Shown: positions 47,361-56,486, numbered from the stretch's first letter. The stretch: 64,000 bases of DNA from Streptomyces flavidovirens DSM 40150 (GCF_000429085.1 NZ_KE386847.1:91105-155104), one strand, 5' to 3'. The notes: a model not told the origin generated them from the letters alone. Made by a program: numbers and translations.

Positions 47361-47755
47361 CCGGTGCCCTCCCAGTCGAAGAGGACGACCACCACCATGG
47401 CGACGGCGACGACCGCGACCACGAGGCTCAGCACCGTCGGGAACCGGGTGACGGGGAGATCGTCGCCGCGCCGCATGGCCCGCTCACAGCGCACCCAGTG
47501 ATTGACCGCCCGCAGCGCACACAGCACACCCGCCGCCAGCAGGCCGAGCGCCATGCCGGCGCGTACGCCCCACGCCAGGTCCGGCAGGAACTGGTCGACC
47601 GCGAACCCGCCGCCGATGAGCGCCAGCGCGGTACGGATCCAGGCGAGGAAGGTGCGCTCATTGGCCAGCGAGAAGCGGTAGTCGGGGGTCTCGCCCTCTT
47701 CCCGGATGCGCTGCGGCGCGAACCAGAGCCGCAGACTCCGTACAAACTCGGTCAC
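47357..47755 (-). CDS. YidH/DUF202-family membrane protein
   Basis: A 132-residue protein with three helices. RFSLANERTFLAWIRTALAL near residue 30 is the YidH-type DUF202 signature. I choose the GTG at 47755, which has AGGG 8 bases upstream; a GTG at 47764 is the alternative. It overlaps the second DUF202 gene downstream. Such YidH/YidG-like pairs are common in bacteria and have no established biochemical role. Confidence 0.85.
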   Translation of the reverse strand: MTEFVRSLRLWFAPQRIREEGETPDYRFSLANERTFLAWIRTALALIGGGFAVDQFLPDLAWGVRAGMALGLLAAGVLCALRAVNHWVRCERAMRRGDDLPVTRFPTVLSLVVAVVAVAMVVVVLFDWEGTG

Positions 47756-47830
47756 CCGCCGCACCCTACCGGGCGGATTGTCCGTGGCACGGGACTGCTC
47801 CGTGGTGCGGACCGGACCGAGAAGGTGCGG

Positions 47831-48394
47831 TCAAACCTGCCCAGGACCTGACGAGGACAGCGGGCCCGGGCTCTGGAACCTCCGCAGCCGTTCCCACGCC
47901 GCGAGACCGTCCGGCACCCACTCCCACGCGCCCCCGGCCAGCCGCCGGTCCAGCTCCGCGCGGGTCAGGAAGCCGTGCCACGCGACCTCCTCCGGCTGCG
48001 GCTTCACCGGGAGCTCGCACCGCACCTCGTAGACGTACGACCACCAGGTCTGCGCCCCGTCGGCGCTCTCGTACAGGAACTTGAACAGGGGTACGGGCGC
48101 GGGCAGTCCGCTGACGCCCAGCTCCTCCTCGGCCTCCCGCAGCGCCGCCTCGTCGTACGACTCGCCCGCGCCGACGACCCCGCCCACGAACATGTCGTAC
48201 ATCGAGGGGAAGACCAGCTTCACCGGCGTCCTGCGGTGCACGAAGTACCGGCCCTCGCCGTCCCGCGCCAGGACGAAGACGCAGCGATGGCGCAAACCCT
48301 GTGCGTACGCCTCACCGCGCGGGGCCTGTCCGACCACCTCGTCGTTCTCGTCGACGATGTCCAGAATCTCGTCAGCAGGAGTCATGCGGGCCAT
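47831..48394 (-). CDS. NUDIX hydrolase (IDI/YfcD-like)
   Basis: A 187-residue enzyme. The Nudix box begins GGVVGAGESYDEAALREAEE and continues ELG, with all the acidic residues for Mg2+. The N-terminus DEILDIVDENDEVVGQAPRG resembles the YfcD branch, which lies close to isopentenyl-diphosphate isomerase, so a nucleoside or isoprenoid diphosphate is the likely substrate. The start is ATG 48394 (GAGG upstream) or 48385. A 16-bp tandem repeat overlaps the start codon. Confidence 0.9.
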   Translation of the reverse strand: MARMTPADEILDIVDENDEVVGQAPRGEAYAQGLRHRCVFVLARDGEGRYFVHRRTPVKLVFPSMYDMFVGGVVGAGESYDEAALREAEEELGVSGLPAPVPLFKFLYESADGAQTWWSYVYEVRCELPVKPQPEEVAWHGFLTRAELDRRLAGGAWEWVPDGLAAWERLRRFQSPGPLSSSGPGQV

Positions 48395-48440
48395 CCAACC
48401 TCACGGTCATCCAACGTCACAGCCGTCCAACCTCACGGTC
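48393..48440. repeat. Three 16-bp tandem repeats over the NUDIX start
   Basis: The units ATCCAACCTCACGGTC (48393-48408), ATCCAACGTCACAGCC (48409-48424) and GTCCAACCTCACGGTC (48425-48440) are head to tail. On the minus strand each supplies a GTGAGGTTGGAT-like word containing the ribosome site, so the repeat multiplies a possible Shine-Dalgarno. Confidence 0.8.
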
Positions 48441-48530
48441 ATCCGCCGGTTGACGCCCCGCTCCGCTCTGCCGAAGATCTGACGCACGGGTAACTTCTCG
48501 TTCCACTCGCCCCCGGCAAGGACGGAAACC

Positions 48531-50186
48531 ATGGCGTACGACGCTGATGTGATCGTGATCGGGGCGGGCCTCGCAGGTCTGGCGGCCACCGCGGAACTCG
48601 TCGACGCGGGCCGCAAGGTGATCCTGCTGGACCAGGAACCCGAGCAGTCCATCGGTGGTCAGGCGCACTGGTCGTTCGGCGGGCTCTTCTTCGTGGACTC
48701 GCCCGAGCAGCGCCGCATGCGGATCAGGGACAGCCGCGAGCTCGCCCTCCAGGACTGGCGCGGCACGGCGGGCTTCGACCGCGACGAGGACCACTGGCCG
48801 CGCGCGTGGGCCGAGGCGTACGTCGACTTCGCGGCCGGCGAGAAGCGCGCGTGGCTGCACGGGCAGGGCGTGCGTTTCTTCCCGGTCGTCGGATGGGCCG
48901 AGCGCGGCGGGTACGACGCCACCGGGCACGGCAACTCCGTACCCCGCTTCCACATCACCTGGGGCACGGGCCCCGGCATCGTCGCCCCCTTCGAGCGCCG
49001 CGTGCGCGAGGGTGTCGCCCGTGGCCTGGTCCAGCTGAGGTTCCGCCACCGCGTCACCGGTCTCGCGCGCGGCGCCGGGTCCGTGGACACCGTGACCGGC
49101 GAGATCCTGGAGCCCTCTGCCGCCGGGCGCGGGACCGCCAGCAGCCGCGAGGCGACCGGGTCCTTCGAGCTCCGGGCCCAGGCGGTGATCGTCACCTCGG
49201 GCGGCATCGGCGGCAACCACGATCTCGTACGCGCCAACTGGCCGCAGCGGCTCGGCACGCCGCCCGCCTCGATGCTCTCCGGCGTACCCGCGCATGTCGA
49301 CGGCCTGATGCTCGGCGTCACGGAGGCGGCGGGCGGCCGGGTGATCAACCGGGACCGGATGTGGCACTACACGGAGGGCATCCAGAACTGGAACCCGATC
49401 TGGGCCAGGCACGGCATCCGCATCCTGCCCGGCCCCTCGTCGCTGTGGTTCGACGCCCGTGGCAAGCGCCTGCCCGTACCCCTCTTCCCCGGCTTCGACA
49501 CCCTCGGCACGCTCGACCACATCATGAAGACCGGGTACGACTACACCTGGTTCGTCCTCGATCAGAGGATCATCGGCAAGGAGTTCGCGCTCTCGGGTTC
49601 CGAACAGAACCCGGACCTCACGGGCAAGTCCGTCCGTGACGTGATCGGCCGCGCCCGCGCCGATGTCCCCGGCCCGGTCAGGGCGTTCATGGACAAGGGC
49701 GCGGACTTCGTGGTCGAGAAGGATCTGACGTCACTGGTGCGCGGTATGAACGCGCTCACCAAGGAGGCGTTGATCGACGAGGCGGAGCTGCGGCGCGAGA
49801 TCACCGCGCGGGACCGGGAGATCACCAACACCTTCACCAAGGACCTCCAGGTGATGGCGATCCGCGGGGCGCGCAACTACCTGGGCGACAAGCTGATCCG
49901 TACGGCCTCGCCGCACCGCATCCTCGACCCCAAGGCGGGCCCGCTCATCGCCGTACGCCTGCACATCCTCACCCGGAAGTCGCTCGGCGGTCTGGAGACC
50001 GACCTGTCCTCGCGGGTGCTCACGGAGGGCGGTGACGTACTGCCGGGCGTGTACGCGGCGGGGGAGGCGGCGGGATTCGGCGGCGGCGGCGTCCACGGAT
50101 ACCGCTCGCTGGAAGGCACGTTCCTGGGCGGCTGCCTGTTTTCCGGCCGTACGGCGGGCCGCGCGGCGGCGAAGGCGGTGGCCTAG
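48531..50186 (+). CDS. FAD-binding dehydrogenase (fumarate reductase/KstD-like)
   Basis: A 551-residue flavoprotein. GAGLAGLAATAEL (12-24) binds FAD, EQSIGGQAHWSFGGLFFVDS follows, and the late GEAAGFGGGGVHGYRSLEG returns to the flavin. It belongs to the fumarate-reductase flavoprotein family, often annotated as FAD-binding dehydrogenase; some members are ketosteroid 1-dehydrogenases, but I see no sterol genes here to support that. AAGGACGG lies before the ATG. Monocistronic; its stop lies 16 bp before a 15-bp repeat array. Confidence 0.88.
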   Translation: MAYDADVIVIGAGLAGLAATAELVDAGRKVILLDQEPEQSIGGQAHWSFGGLFFVDSPEQRRMRIRDSRELALQDWRGTAGFDRDEDHWPRAWAEAYVDFAAGEKRAWLHGQGVRFFPVVGWAERGGYDATGHGNSVPRFHITWGTGPGIVAPFERRVREGVARGLVQLRFRHRVTGLARGAGSVDTVTGEILEPSAAGRGTASSREATGSFELRAQAVIVTSGGIGGNHDLVRANWPQRLGTPPASMLSGVPAHVDGLMLGVTEAAGGRVINRDRMWHYTEGIQNWNPIWARHGIRILPGPSSLWFDARGKRLPVPLFPGFDTLGTLDHIMKTGYDYTWFVLDQRIIGKEFALSGSEQNPDLTGKSVRDVIGRARADVPGPVRAFMDKGADFVVEKDLTSLVRGMNALTKEALIDEAELRREITARDREITNTFTKDLQVMAIRGARNYLGDKLIRTASPHRILDPKAGPLIAVRLHILTRKSLGGLETDLSSRVLTEGGDVLPGVYAAGEAAGFGGGGVHGYRSLEGTFLGGCLFSGRTAGRAAAKAVA

Positions 50187-50201
50187 CGACAACTCAGGCC
50201 G

Positions 50202-50310
50202 GCCGCGCCCCGTCCAGCCGCGCCCCGTCCGTCCGTGCGCCGTTCAGCCGTGCCCCCCTCAAGCCGCGCCCCGTTCAGCCGTGCCCGTCCGGCCGCGCCC
50301 CGTCCAGCCG
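50202..50310. repeat. Imperfect 15-bp repeat array (pentapeptide-like on the minus strand)
   Basis: Units based on GCCGCGCCCCGTCCA occur about seven times, with 14-, 15- and 16-bp variants. Read on the minus strand, they encode LDGAR/LNGAR pentapeptides. The ASCH protein's final RLDGARPDG comes from this array, then a 14-bp unit shifts the frame and the protein stops. Confidence 0.75.
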
Positions 50311-50724
50311 CTCCACGACCCGGAAGCGTTCCGCGACGACCACCGTCGTGTCGTCGACCGTGAACTCCGGGTCGCCCAGTGCCTCTCGCATCTCCTCGCT
50401 GTGCCAGAACCTCTCGTGCCCCGCGCGCCAGTCCGCCACCGACGTGTAGCCCTCGCCCTCGTCCAGCGCGTGCTGGAGGTCCACGTCGCCGAGTGCCAGG
50501 ACCCGAACCTCGGTCAGCTCGATCACCGCCACCTCGCGGCCGTCCGAGTCGATGACCACGGACCGTTCGCCGACCGGCGGCAGCTCCTCCTTCTCGGCCT
50601 CGTACTCGGCGAGCAGGCCGGTCGTCGAGACCTTCTCGCCGGACAGAACGGCGGCGACCAGCCGGTCCCGCAGCGGACCGGGAAAGGCCAGCAGGCACGG
50701 CGGCAGCGCAGAGTGTTCAGGCAT
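50275..50724 (-). CDS. ASCH-domain protein
   Basis: A 149-residue protein. The ASCH fold is suggested by LRDRLVAAVLSGEKVSTTGL (the G-x-K-x-x-T motif), then VAVIELTEVRVLALGDVD and the central segment with FWHSEEMREALGDPEFTVDD. ASCH proteins resemble PUA domains and bind RNA; some small ones act on acetylated cytidine. ATG 50724 is chosen; the extra 11 codons upstream have no ribosome site. The C-terminus runs into a 15-bp repeat array. Probably monocistronic. Confidence 0.8.
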   Translation of the reverse strand: MPEHSALPPCLLAFPGPLRDRLVAAVLSGEKVSTTGLLAEYEAEKEELPPVGERSVVIDSDGREVAVIELTEVRVLALGDVDLQHALDEGEGYTSVADWRAGHERFWHSEEMREALGDPEFTVDDTTVVVAERFRVVERLDGARPDGHG

Positions 50725-50916
50725 GGGGGCAAGACTAGGGCCTGCCCGGCGGATCATGGCCGGGGCCGCGAAACCACGTTTCGGCAGGTCGGTGCCGTTC
50801 CAACTACCTTGATCCCACGGAAAGTTGGTTTAGACCGCTCTTGACGTGGACTACCGCCTACCGCTTTGCTGTGCGTGATCAAACGCTCGCACACTGCGCC
50901 GTGGAGGACCCCGCGG

Positions 50917-51864
50917 ATGCCACCTCCGCCACCCCTCGGCCGCTCGCGCCGCCGGACCGACCATACCTTCGACGCCGCACTCGGCGACGCCGAACTCATC
51001 GCCGTACGCGGCCAGTTGGCTCAGGGCCGCTGGTCCAAGGCCCGTTCCCTGCTCGCCGCGACCGGCGACGACTGGGACTGCCGCGGCCACCGTCTCGTCG
51101 TACTCGCCCAGGCCACCGGCGCCGCGGCCTGGGCCGGTGACTGGCTGCTCGCCGAGCCGGAGAGCTGCGACGCCGTCACCCTCATCGCCTGCGCCACCGT
51201 CATCGGCGCGCTGCGCGGCAAGGAGCCGGAGGACCGCGCGCGCGAGGCCTGCCGCCGCGCGGCCGAGCGGTCGCCGGCCGACCCGACGCCGTGGCTCGGC
51301 CTGCTGCTCCTGGCCCGTTCCCTCGGGACCGAGGAGGAGGTCACCCAGCTCTTCGACCAGGTACGGCTGCGCCACCCCGAGCACCACCACGCCCACCACC
51401 TGATGGCCGCCCGTCTCGCCGAACGCCGGCCGGACATAGGGAACGACCCCCTCCACGAGGTGTACGACTTCGCCGCCTGGGCCGCCGAGCAGGCCCCCGC
51501 CGACTCCCCGCTCGCCGTACTCCCCGTGGTGGCTCACGCCGAGCGCTACCGCGCCCTCGCCCGCGCGGGACAACTGCCGGACGACCCCGCCGCCTCCGGC
51601 CACTGGACGGGCCGCCGCGCCCGCCAGGTGATGAAGGCGGCGTTCGACTGGTGGCTGGAGTGGGAGCACGAGGACCACCCGCGCCGGCACGTCGACCTCA
51701 ACTACCTGGCCCACGCGAAGCTCTGCGAGGGCAGGCCCGCCGAGGCCGCCGCCCTCCTCAACCGCATCGGCCCGCACGCCACCGAGGCCCCGTGGTCGTA
51801 CCCCGACCGGGACCCGCACCGGGCTTTCCGCGCCGCCTGCGGCACGGCGCTCGGGATCGCATGA
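50917..51864 (+). CDS. TPR-like helical protein, function unknown
   Basis: A 315-residue, Ala-rich, all-helical protein. Repeating A..L..LG pairs (QGRWSKARSLLAATGDDW, ACRRAAERSPADPTPWLGLL, LFDQVRLRHPEHHHAHHLMA) look like degenerate tetratricopeptide or Sel1-type repeats. No signal peptide. GGAGG lies 9 bases before the ATG at 50917. Its stop overlaps a possible start of the amino-acid permease (ATGA), so the two are probably co-transcribed. I cannot say what it does for the transporter. Confidence 0.72.
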   Translation: MPPPPPLGRSRRRTDHTFDAALGDAELIAVRGQLAQGRWSKARSLLAATGDDWDCRGHRLVVLAQATGAAAWAGDWLLAEPESCDAVTLIACATVIGALRGKEPEDRAREACRRAAERSPADPTPWLGLLLLARSLGTEEEVTQLFDQVRLRHPEHHHAHHLMAARLAERRPDIGNDPLHEVYDFAAWAAEQAPADSPLAVLPVVAHAERYRALARAGQLPDDPAASGHWTGRRARQVMKAAFDWWLEWEHEDHPRRHVDLNYLAHAKLCEGRPAEAAALLNRIGPHATEAPWSYPDRDPHRAFRAACGTALGIA

Positions 51865-51923
51865 CCCATCACGTCACCGCCAAGGCCAACGCCACCTCTC
51901 CGAAGCGAAGGGACGACCCCGCC

Positions 51924-53474
51924 ATGTCGACGGGCAGTTCGAGCACGAGCGAGACAATAAGAGACACCGGCACCAGCGAGATCCGTACGTACAAGGGCCA
52001 GGAGCGGGCCCTGCGAGCCGGCCGCCTCGGCACGACGGGACTGCTGCTGTCCGTACTGGCCGCGAGCGCCCCGCTCATGGTCGTCGCAGGTGTCATGCCC
52101 ACCACATACGGCGTGATGGGCATCGTCGGCCAGCCCCTCCTCTTCGTCATCCTCGGCGTGGTCCTGATGCTCTTCAGCGTCGGCTACGCCGAGATGAGCC
52201 GGCACGTCCACAACGCCGGCGCCTTCTACGCGTACATAGCCCGCGGCCTCGGCCCGACCGCCGGCGCTGGAGCCTCCCTGGTCGCCCTCGTCGCGTACAG
52301 CGCCATGCAGGTCGGCATCTACGGCATCCTCGGCTTCGAGATCTCCGGAATCTTCGCCACCTACCTCGACATCACCCTCGCCTGGTGGATTCCCGCCCTC
52401 GTCGCCGTCGTGGTCGTCGGCGCGCTCGGCTGGCTCAAGATCGACCTCAACGCCAAGGTCCTGGGCGTCCTGCTGGTCGTCGAGTGCGCGCTCGTCGTGA
52501 TCTTCGACGTGGCCGCGATCGCGGACCCGGCGAAGGAGGGCCTGTCCCTCCAGGCGTTCAACCCCGAGACCCTCACCGGCGCCGGACTCGGCACCGCGCT
52601 CTGCTTCTGCATCGCCGCCTTCGTCGGCTTCGAGCAGGCCCCGGTGTACGCCGAGGAGACCAGTCGCCCGCAAATCGTCGTCTCGCGCGTGATGTTCCTC
52701 GCCGTCGGGTACGCCGCGCTCTTCCTTGCCCTCAGCGCCTGGGCACTCAGCATCGCCACCGGGCCCGGCCAGATCGTCAAGGTGGCGGGGGAGCAGGGGC
52801 CCGGACTCCTCTTCACCCTCACCGAGAGCCGGCTCGGCTCCACCTTCACCGACGTACTCCACATCCTCTTCGTGACCGGCATGTTCGCCGCGCTGCTCAG
52901 CTTCCACAACGTCGTCGCGCGGTACGCGTTCGCCATGGGCCGCGAGGGTCTGCTGCCGGCCTCCTTCGGCCGTACGAACAAGACGAGCGGCGCGCCCGCA
53001 GCCGGCTCCCTGCTCCAGTCCGCCGTGTCCCTCGCCATCGTCCTGGCCTTCGCGTTCAGCGACGACAAGCCGGCCGGCGACCCGACCGTGCCCGTGCTGC
53101 ACCTGTTCACCTGGATGGGCAGCGTCGGCGCGCTCGGCGTCATCCTGCTCATGGCGGCCGCGTCGTTCGCGGTCATCGCCTTCTTCGTACGCCGCGGAGC
53201 CGGCCGCGCCCAGGCGGGACGCCTCGCGGCGTCGGGCATCGCCGGGGCCGCTCTCCTGGTCATCGCCTTCTACACGGTCAAGGACTTCGGCGTACTGGTG
53301 GGCGCGGGCCCCGGCTCAGCACTGGGCTGGATCCTGCCGGGCATCATCGGCGTCGCGCTCGTCGGCGGCCTGGTGTACGGCGCGGTACTGCGCTCGGTGA
53401 AGCCCGAGGTGCATGCCCGGATCGGCCTCGGGAACGAGGCCTTCCAGCTGGAAAAGCAGGCAGCCGAACTCTGA
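51924..53474 (+). CDS. APC-superfamily amino acid/polyamine permease
   Basis: A 516-residue transporter with about 12 helices. Landmarks are TGLLLSVLAASAPLMVVAGV in helix 1, the EMSRHVHNAGAFYAYIARGL loop and FCIAAFVGFEQAPVYAEETS in helix 6. This branch of APC proteins imports amino acids or amines by proton symport. The start is ATG 51924 (GAAGGGA upstream) or ATG 51861, which overlaps the previous stop. A hairpin terminator follows 12 bp after the stop. Substrate unknown. Confidence 0.88.
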   Translation: MSTGSSSTSETIRDTGTSEIRTYKGQERALRAGRLGTTGLLLSVLAASAPLMVVAGVMPTTYGVMGIVGQPLLFVILGVVLMLFSVGYAEMSRHVHNAGAFYAYIARGLGPTAGAGASLVALVAYSAMQVGIYGILGFEISGIFATYLDITLAWWIPALVAVVVVGALGWLKIDLNAKVLGVLLVVECALVVIFDVAAIADPAKEGLSLQAFNPETLTGAGLGTALCFCIAAFVGFEQAPVYAEETSRPQIVVSRVMFLAVGYAALFLALSAWALSIATGPGQIVKVAGEQGPGLLFTLTESRLGSTFTDVLHILFVTGMFAALLSFHNVVARYAFAMGREGLLPASFGRTNKTSGAPAAGSLLQSAVSLAIVLAFAFSDDKPAGDPTVPVLHLFTWMGSVGALGVILLMAAASFAVIAFFVRRGAGRAQAGRLAASGIAGAALLVIAFYTVKDFGVLVGAGPGSALGWILPGIIGVALVGGLVYGAVLRSVKPEVHARIGLGNEAFQLEKQAAEL

Positions 53475-53485
53475 CGGAAGTCTGA

Positions 53486-53528
53486 CGGACACCCGCGGTC
53501 GCCGGCTCTTGGCGGCCACGGGTGTCCG
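53486..53528 (+). terminator. Hairpin terminator after the APC permease
   Basis: CGGACACCCG (53486-53495) pairs with CGGGTGTCCG (53519-53528), and the inner stem continues with two mismatches. It separates the permease from the decayed genes downstream. Confidence 0.8.
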
Positions 53529-53537
53529 CATTGTTCC

Positions 53538-54062
53538 GTGACTCCTCAACCACCGGCCGGCCCGGACGGCGGTGGCGCACCCGTCGGCCGCCGCGTCGTC
53601 CTCGGCATGCTGGGCCTCGGCGCCGCGGGCCTGGCCACCGCGCCGTACCTCCAGAGCGGACGACCTGCGCGATGGAGCAGACACGCATCGTGCGCGACGT
53701 CCAGTGCGTCACGGGGTGGCGGGTCCCTGACACACCGTTCGATGGCGTACAACTGTCACGGCTGCTGTCCGCCGCAGAGGTGAAACCGTCGGCCAAGGCC
53801 ATCCGCTTCACCTGCTTCGACGGTACGTACAGCGAGAGCCTCACCCTCCAGCAGGCCCGCCGCGAAGACGTATTGGTCGCTCTGCGCATGCAGGACAAGC
53901 CCCTCACCCACGCGCACGGCGGCCCCGTGCGGCTCGGCGAAATGGCTCTCCGGCATCACGGTCACCCCCGAGGTACGGCCCGGCTACTGGGAGGAGCGCG
54001 GCTATGACGTCGACGCGTGGGTCGGCCGTTCGAACGGACGCGACGATGCTCCCACGGTCTGA
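53538..54062 (+). pseudogene. Decayed sulfite-oxidase-family molybdoenzyme
   Basis: Three pieces of one gene in different frames. 53538-53660 encodes a Tat-like N-terminus (GRRVVLGMLGLGAAGLATAP). About 53685-53930 encodes the molybdopterin domain with the ligand cysteine (VRDVQCVTGWRVPDTPFDGV and FTCFDGTYSESLTL). 53943-54062 encodes the C-terminus (WLSGITVTPEVRPGYWEERG to the stop). The segments between them are missing compared with a normal protein of this family, so internal deletions and frameshifts have destroyed it. The C-terminal part overlaps the cytochrome remnant, as partner genes often do. Confidence 0.82.
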
Positions 54063-54557
54063 ACTCCCCGCCCGCGTACGCCGCTTCAGCCGCTCCCAGC
54101 GCTGGGTCCACCGCGCCACCGCCGGCCTGACCCTGCTGTGCGTCGCCGCGACCTGGGCAGGCTCAACCGGTTCGGGCCGCACGACCGGCAGTGGCTGCGG
54201 GCCGCGCTGCGGCGCGACATGAGCCACGCGTCGCGCCCGGCGGGGAAGTTCAACGCCGGCCAGAAGCTCTACGCGGCGTGGATCGCGGGCGCGGTGCTGG
54301 TGATGCTCGGCACCGTGCTGCTGATGTGGTTCACGAACCTGGCCCCACTGGTCTGGCGTACGAGCGCCACCTTCGTCCACGACTGGCTCGCCCTCGCCAT
54401 GGGCCTCGTGATCGCCGGGCACATCGCCATGGCCCTGATGCGGCCGGAGTCCCGGCGCGGCATGCGCACCGGGACTGTCGACCGCGAATGGGCGGAGCTG
54501 GAACACCCGCTGTGGGCGGAGGAATCGAGAAATTCTCTCGACCTAAAGGACGAGTGA
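54046..54557 (+). pseudogene. Decayed cytochrome b561-type membrane subunit
   Basis: The start (MLPRSELPARVRRFSRSQRW, then the beginning of the first helix) is in one frame up to about 54147. The rest (GRLNRFGPHDRQWLRAALRR, two helices, a C-terminal tail ending at 54557) is in another. Roughly one to two helices with their heme histidines are missing at the junction. It would have been the membrane electron carrier of the preceding molybdoenzyme. Its end overlaps the convergent gluconate transporter gene by 15 bp. Confidence 0.8.
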
Positions 54558-55955
54558 CAACAGCAGGACGAAGCCCAGCGAGACCACCGAGATGATCGTC
54601 TCCATCACCGACCAGGTCTTGATCGTCTGGCCGACGTCCATGCCGAAGTACTCCTTCACCAGCCAGAACCCCGCGTCGTTGACATGGCTGAAGAAGAGCG
54701 AGCCCGCGCCCACCGCGAGGACCAGCAGCGCCGCGTGCGACGCCGGCATGTCGGCGGCGAGCGGGGCGACCAGACCGGCCGCCGAGATGGTCGCCACGGT
54801 CGCCGAGCCCGTCGCGAGCCGGATGGCCACAGCGATCAGCCAGGCGAGCAACAGTGTCGGGATCGCCCAGTCCTCGGAGAAGTCCAGGATCATCTGGCCG
54901 ACACCCACGTCGATGAGCGTCTGCTTGAAGCCACCGCCCGCACCGACGATCATCAGCACGCCCGCGATCGGGGCGAGCGACTTCTCGACGGTCGACGACA
55001 GCCGCTCCCTGGTGAACCCGGCGGCACGCCCCAGCGTGAAGAGTCCCACCAGTACGGCGGCGAGCAGCGCGATCAGCGGTGAGCCGACGACGTCCGTCAC
55101 GCGCTGGACCGTGTTGTCCGGGTCGTTGACGACGATGTCCACGAGCGCCTTGGCCAGCATCAGCACGACCGGCAGCAGCACGGTGGCGACGGTCGCGCCG
55201 AAGCCGGGACGGCGCTCCAGGTCCTCGGACGGACGCTGAGCCCCCTCCAATGAACCCAGCATCTTCTCGGGCGCCGGGATGTCGACCCAGCGGACGGCGT
55301 ACTTCGAGAAGAGCGGCCCCGCGATGATCACGGTCGGGATCGCGACGAGCACACCGAGCCCCAGCGTGACGCCCAGGTTGGCGCCGATCGCGTCGATGGC
55401 GACCAGCGGACCGGGGTGCGGCGGGATCAGCCCGTGCATCACGGACAGGCCCGCCAGCGCCGGGATGCCGATCCGCATCAGCGAGTAGTTGCCGCGCTTG
55501 GCGACGAGCAGCACCACCGGGATCAGCAGCACGATGCCGACCTCGAAGAACAGCGGCAGGCCGATGATGCTGGCGATCAGCACCATCGCCCACGGCATCG
55601 CACGGCCGCTCGCCTTCGCGAGGATCGTGTCGACGATCTGGTCCGCGCCGCCGGAGTCGGCCAGCAGCTTGCCGAGGATCGCGCCGAGCGCGATCAGCAC
55701 GCCTACGCCCGCGACCGTATTGCCCAGGCCGGTCGAGAAGCTGGTGATGGCCTTGTCGAGCGGGGCGCCCGCGAACGCCCCGAGCGCCAGCGACCCGATG
55801 GTCAGCGCGAGGAAGGCGTGGAGCTTGAACTTCGTGATGAGCAGGACGATGACGGCAATGCCGGCGAGGACTGATATCCCCAGCCGGCCGTTGCCGGCCG
55901 AGGTGATCGGCTCGACGGCGCCCGCTGCCAGCATCTCGACGCTGAGACTGGTCAC
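54543..55955 (-). CDS. GntP-family gluconate:proton symporter
   Basis: A 470-residue inner-membrane transporter with about 12-14 helices. Landmarks are IALGAILGKLLADSGGADQI, ASIIGLPLFFEVGIVLLIPV, MHGLIPPHPGPLVAIDAIGA and, late, RLATGSATVATISAAGLVAP. GntP proteins take up gluconate. The gluconokinase gene lies 6 bp upstream, so imported gluconate can be phosphorylated at once to 6-phosphogluconate. A GntR gene is divergent from the kinase. Confidence 0.95.
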   Translation of the reverse strand: MTSLSVEMLAAGAVEPITSAGNGRLGISVLAGIAVIVLLITKFKLHAFLALTIGSLALGAFAGAPLDKAITSFSTGLGNTVAGVGVLIALGAILGKLLADSGGADQIVDTILAKASGRAMPWAMVLIASIIGLPLFFEVGIVLLIPVVLLVAKRGNYSLMRIGIPALAGLSVMHGLIPPHPGPLVAIDAIGANLGVTLGLGVLVAIPTVIIAGPLFSKYAVRWVDIPAPEKMLGSLEGAQRPSEDLERRPGFGATVATVLLPVVLMLAKALVDIVVNDPDNTVQRVTDVVGSPLIALLAAVLVGLFTLGRAAGFTRERLSSTVEKSLAPIAGVLMIVGAGGGFKQTLIDVGVGQMILDFSEDWAIPTLLLAWLIAVAIRLATGSATVATISAAGLVAPLAADMPASHAALLVLAVGAGSLFFSHVNDAGFWLVKEYFGMDVGQTIKTWSVMETIISVVSLGFVLLLSLVL

Positions 55956-55961
55956 GGTTCT

Positions 55962-56486
55962 CTACTTTCTGAAGTCTTGGCTGTCGAGCCGGCGCAGGGC
56001 CGCGACGGCTCGTTCGGTGATGTCCTCCGGAGACCCCGAGACGTCCACGGACACGCCCGCCTCGTCCTCCTGGAGCGGCTGCAGGGCGGCGTACTGCGAA
56101 TCGAGCAGCGCGGTCGGCATGAAGTGGCCCCTGCGCTCCCGCATCCGCTCCTCGATCAGCTCCCGGTCGCCCGTGAGGTGCAGGAACACGGCGTCGGGGG
56201 CCGCCGCGCGCAGCCGGTCGCGGTAGACCCGCTTGAGCGCCGAGCTGCTCACGACCCCACCGAGCCCGGCCCGGCTGTGGGCCCACGCGCCGATCGCGTC
56301 GAGCCAGGGCCACCGGTCCGCGTCGTCCAGCGGGGTTCCGGCCGACATCTTGGCGATGTTGGCCGGGGGGTGGAAGTCGTCGCCCTCGGCGTACGGGACG
56401 CCGAGCCGGCCGGCGAGCAGGGGACCGATGGTGGTCTTGCCGGTCCCTGCAACACCCATCACCACGACGACGTGGGGGCTGTTCAT
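55962..56486 (-). CDS. gntK: Gluconokinase
   Basis: A 174-residue P-loop kinase that makes 6-phosphogluconate. Walker A is GVAGTGKTT (11-19), then YAEGDDFHPPANIAKMSAG (gluconate site) and HLTGDRELIEERMRERRGHF. Full length for the GntK family. First gene of the gntK-transporter operon, facing the GntR gene across a 135-bp gap that holds a 9-bp inverted repeat. Confidence 0.95.
   Translation of the reverse strand: MNSPHVVVVMGVAGTGKTTIGPLLAGRLGVPYAEGDDFHPPANIAKMSAGTPLDDADRWPWLDAIGAWAHSRAGLGGVVSSSALKRVYRDRLRAAAPDAVFLHLTGDRELIEERMRERRGHFMPTALLDSQYAALQPLQEDEAGVSVDVSGSPEDITERAVAALRRLDSQDFRK

Noticed and set aside
50183..50698. 171-codon minus-strand frame overlapping the ASCH gene
   Set aside because: It is a frame shadow; only its repeat-derived tail is interesting and is reported as a repeat.
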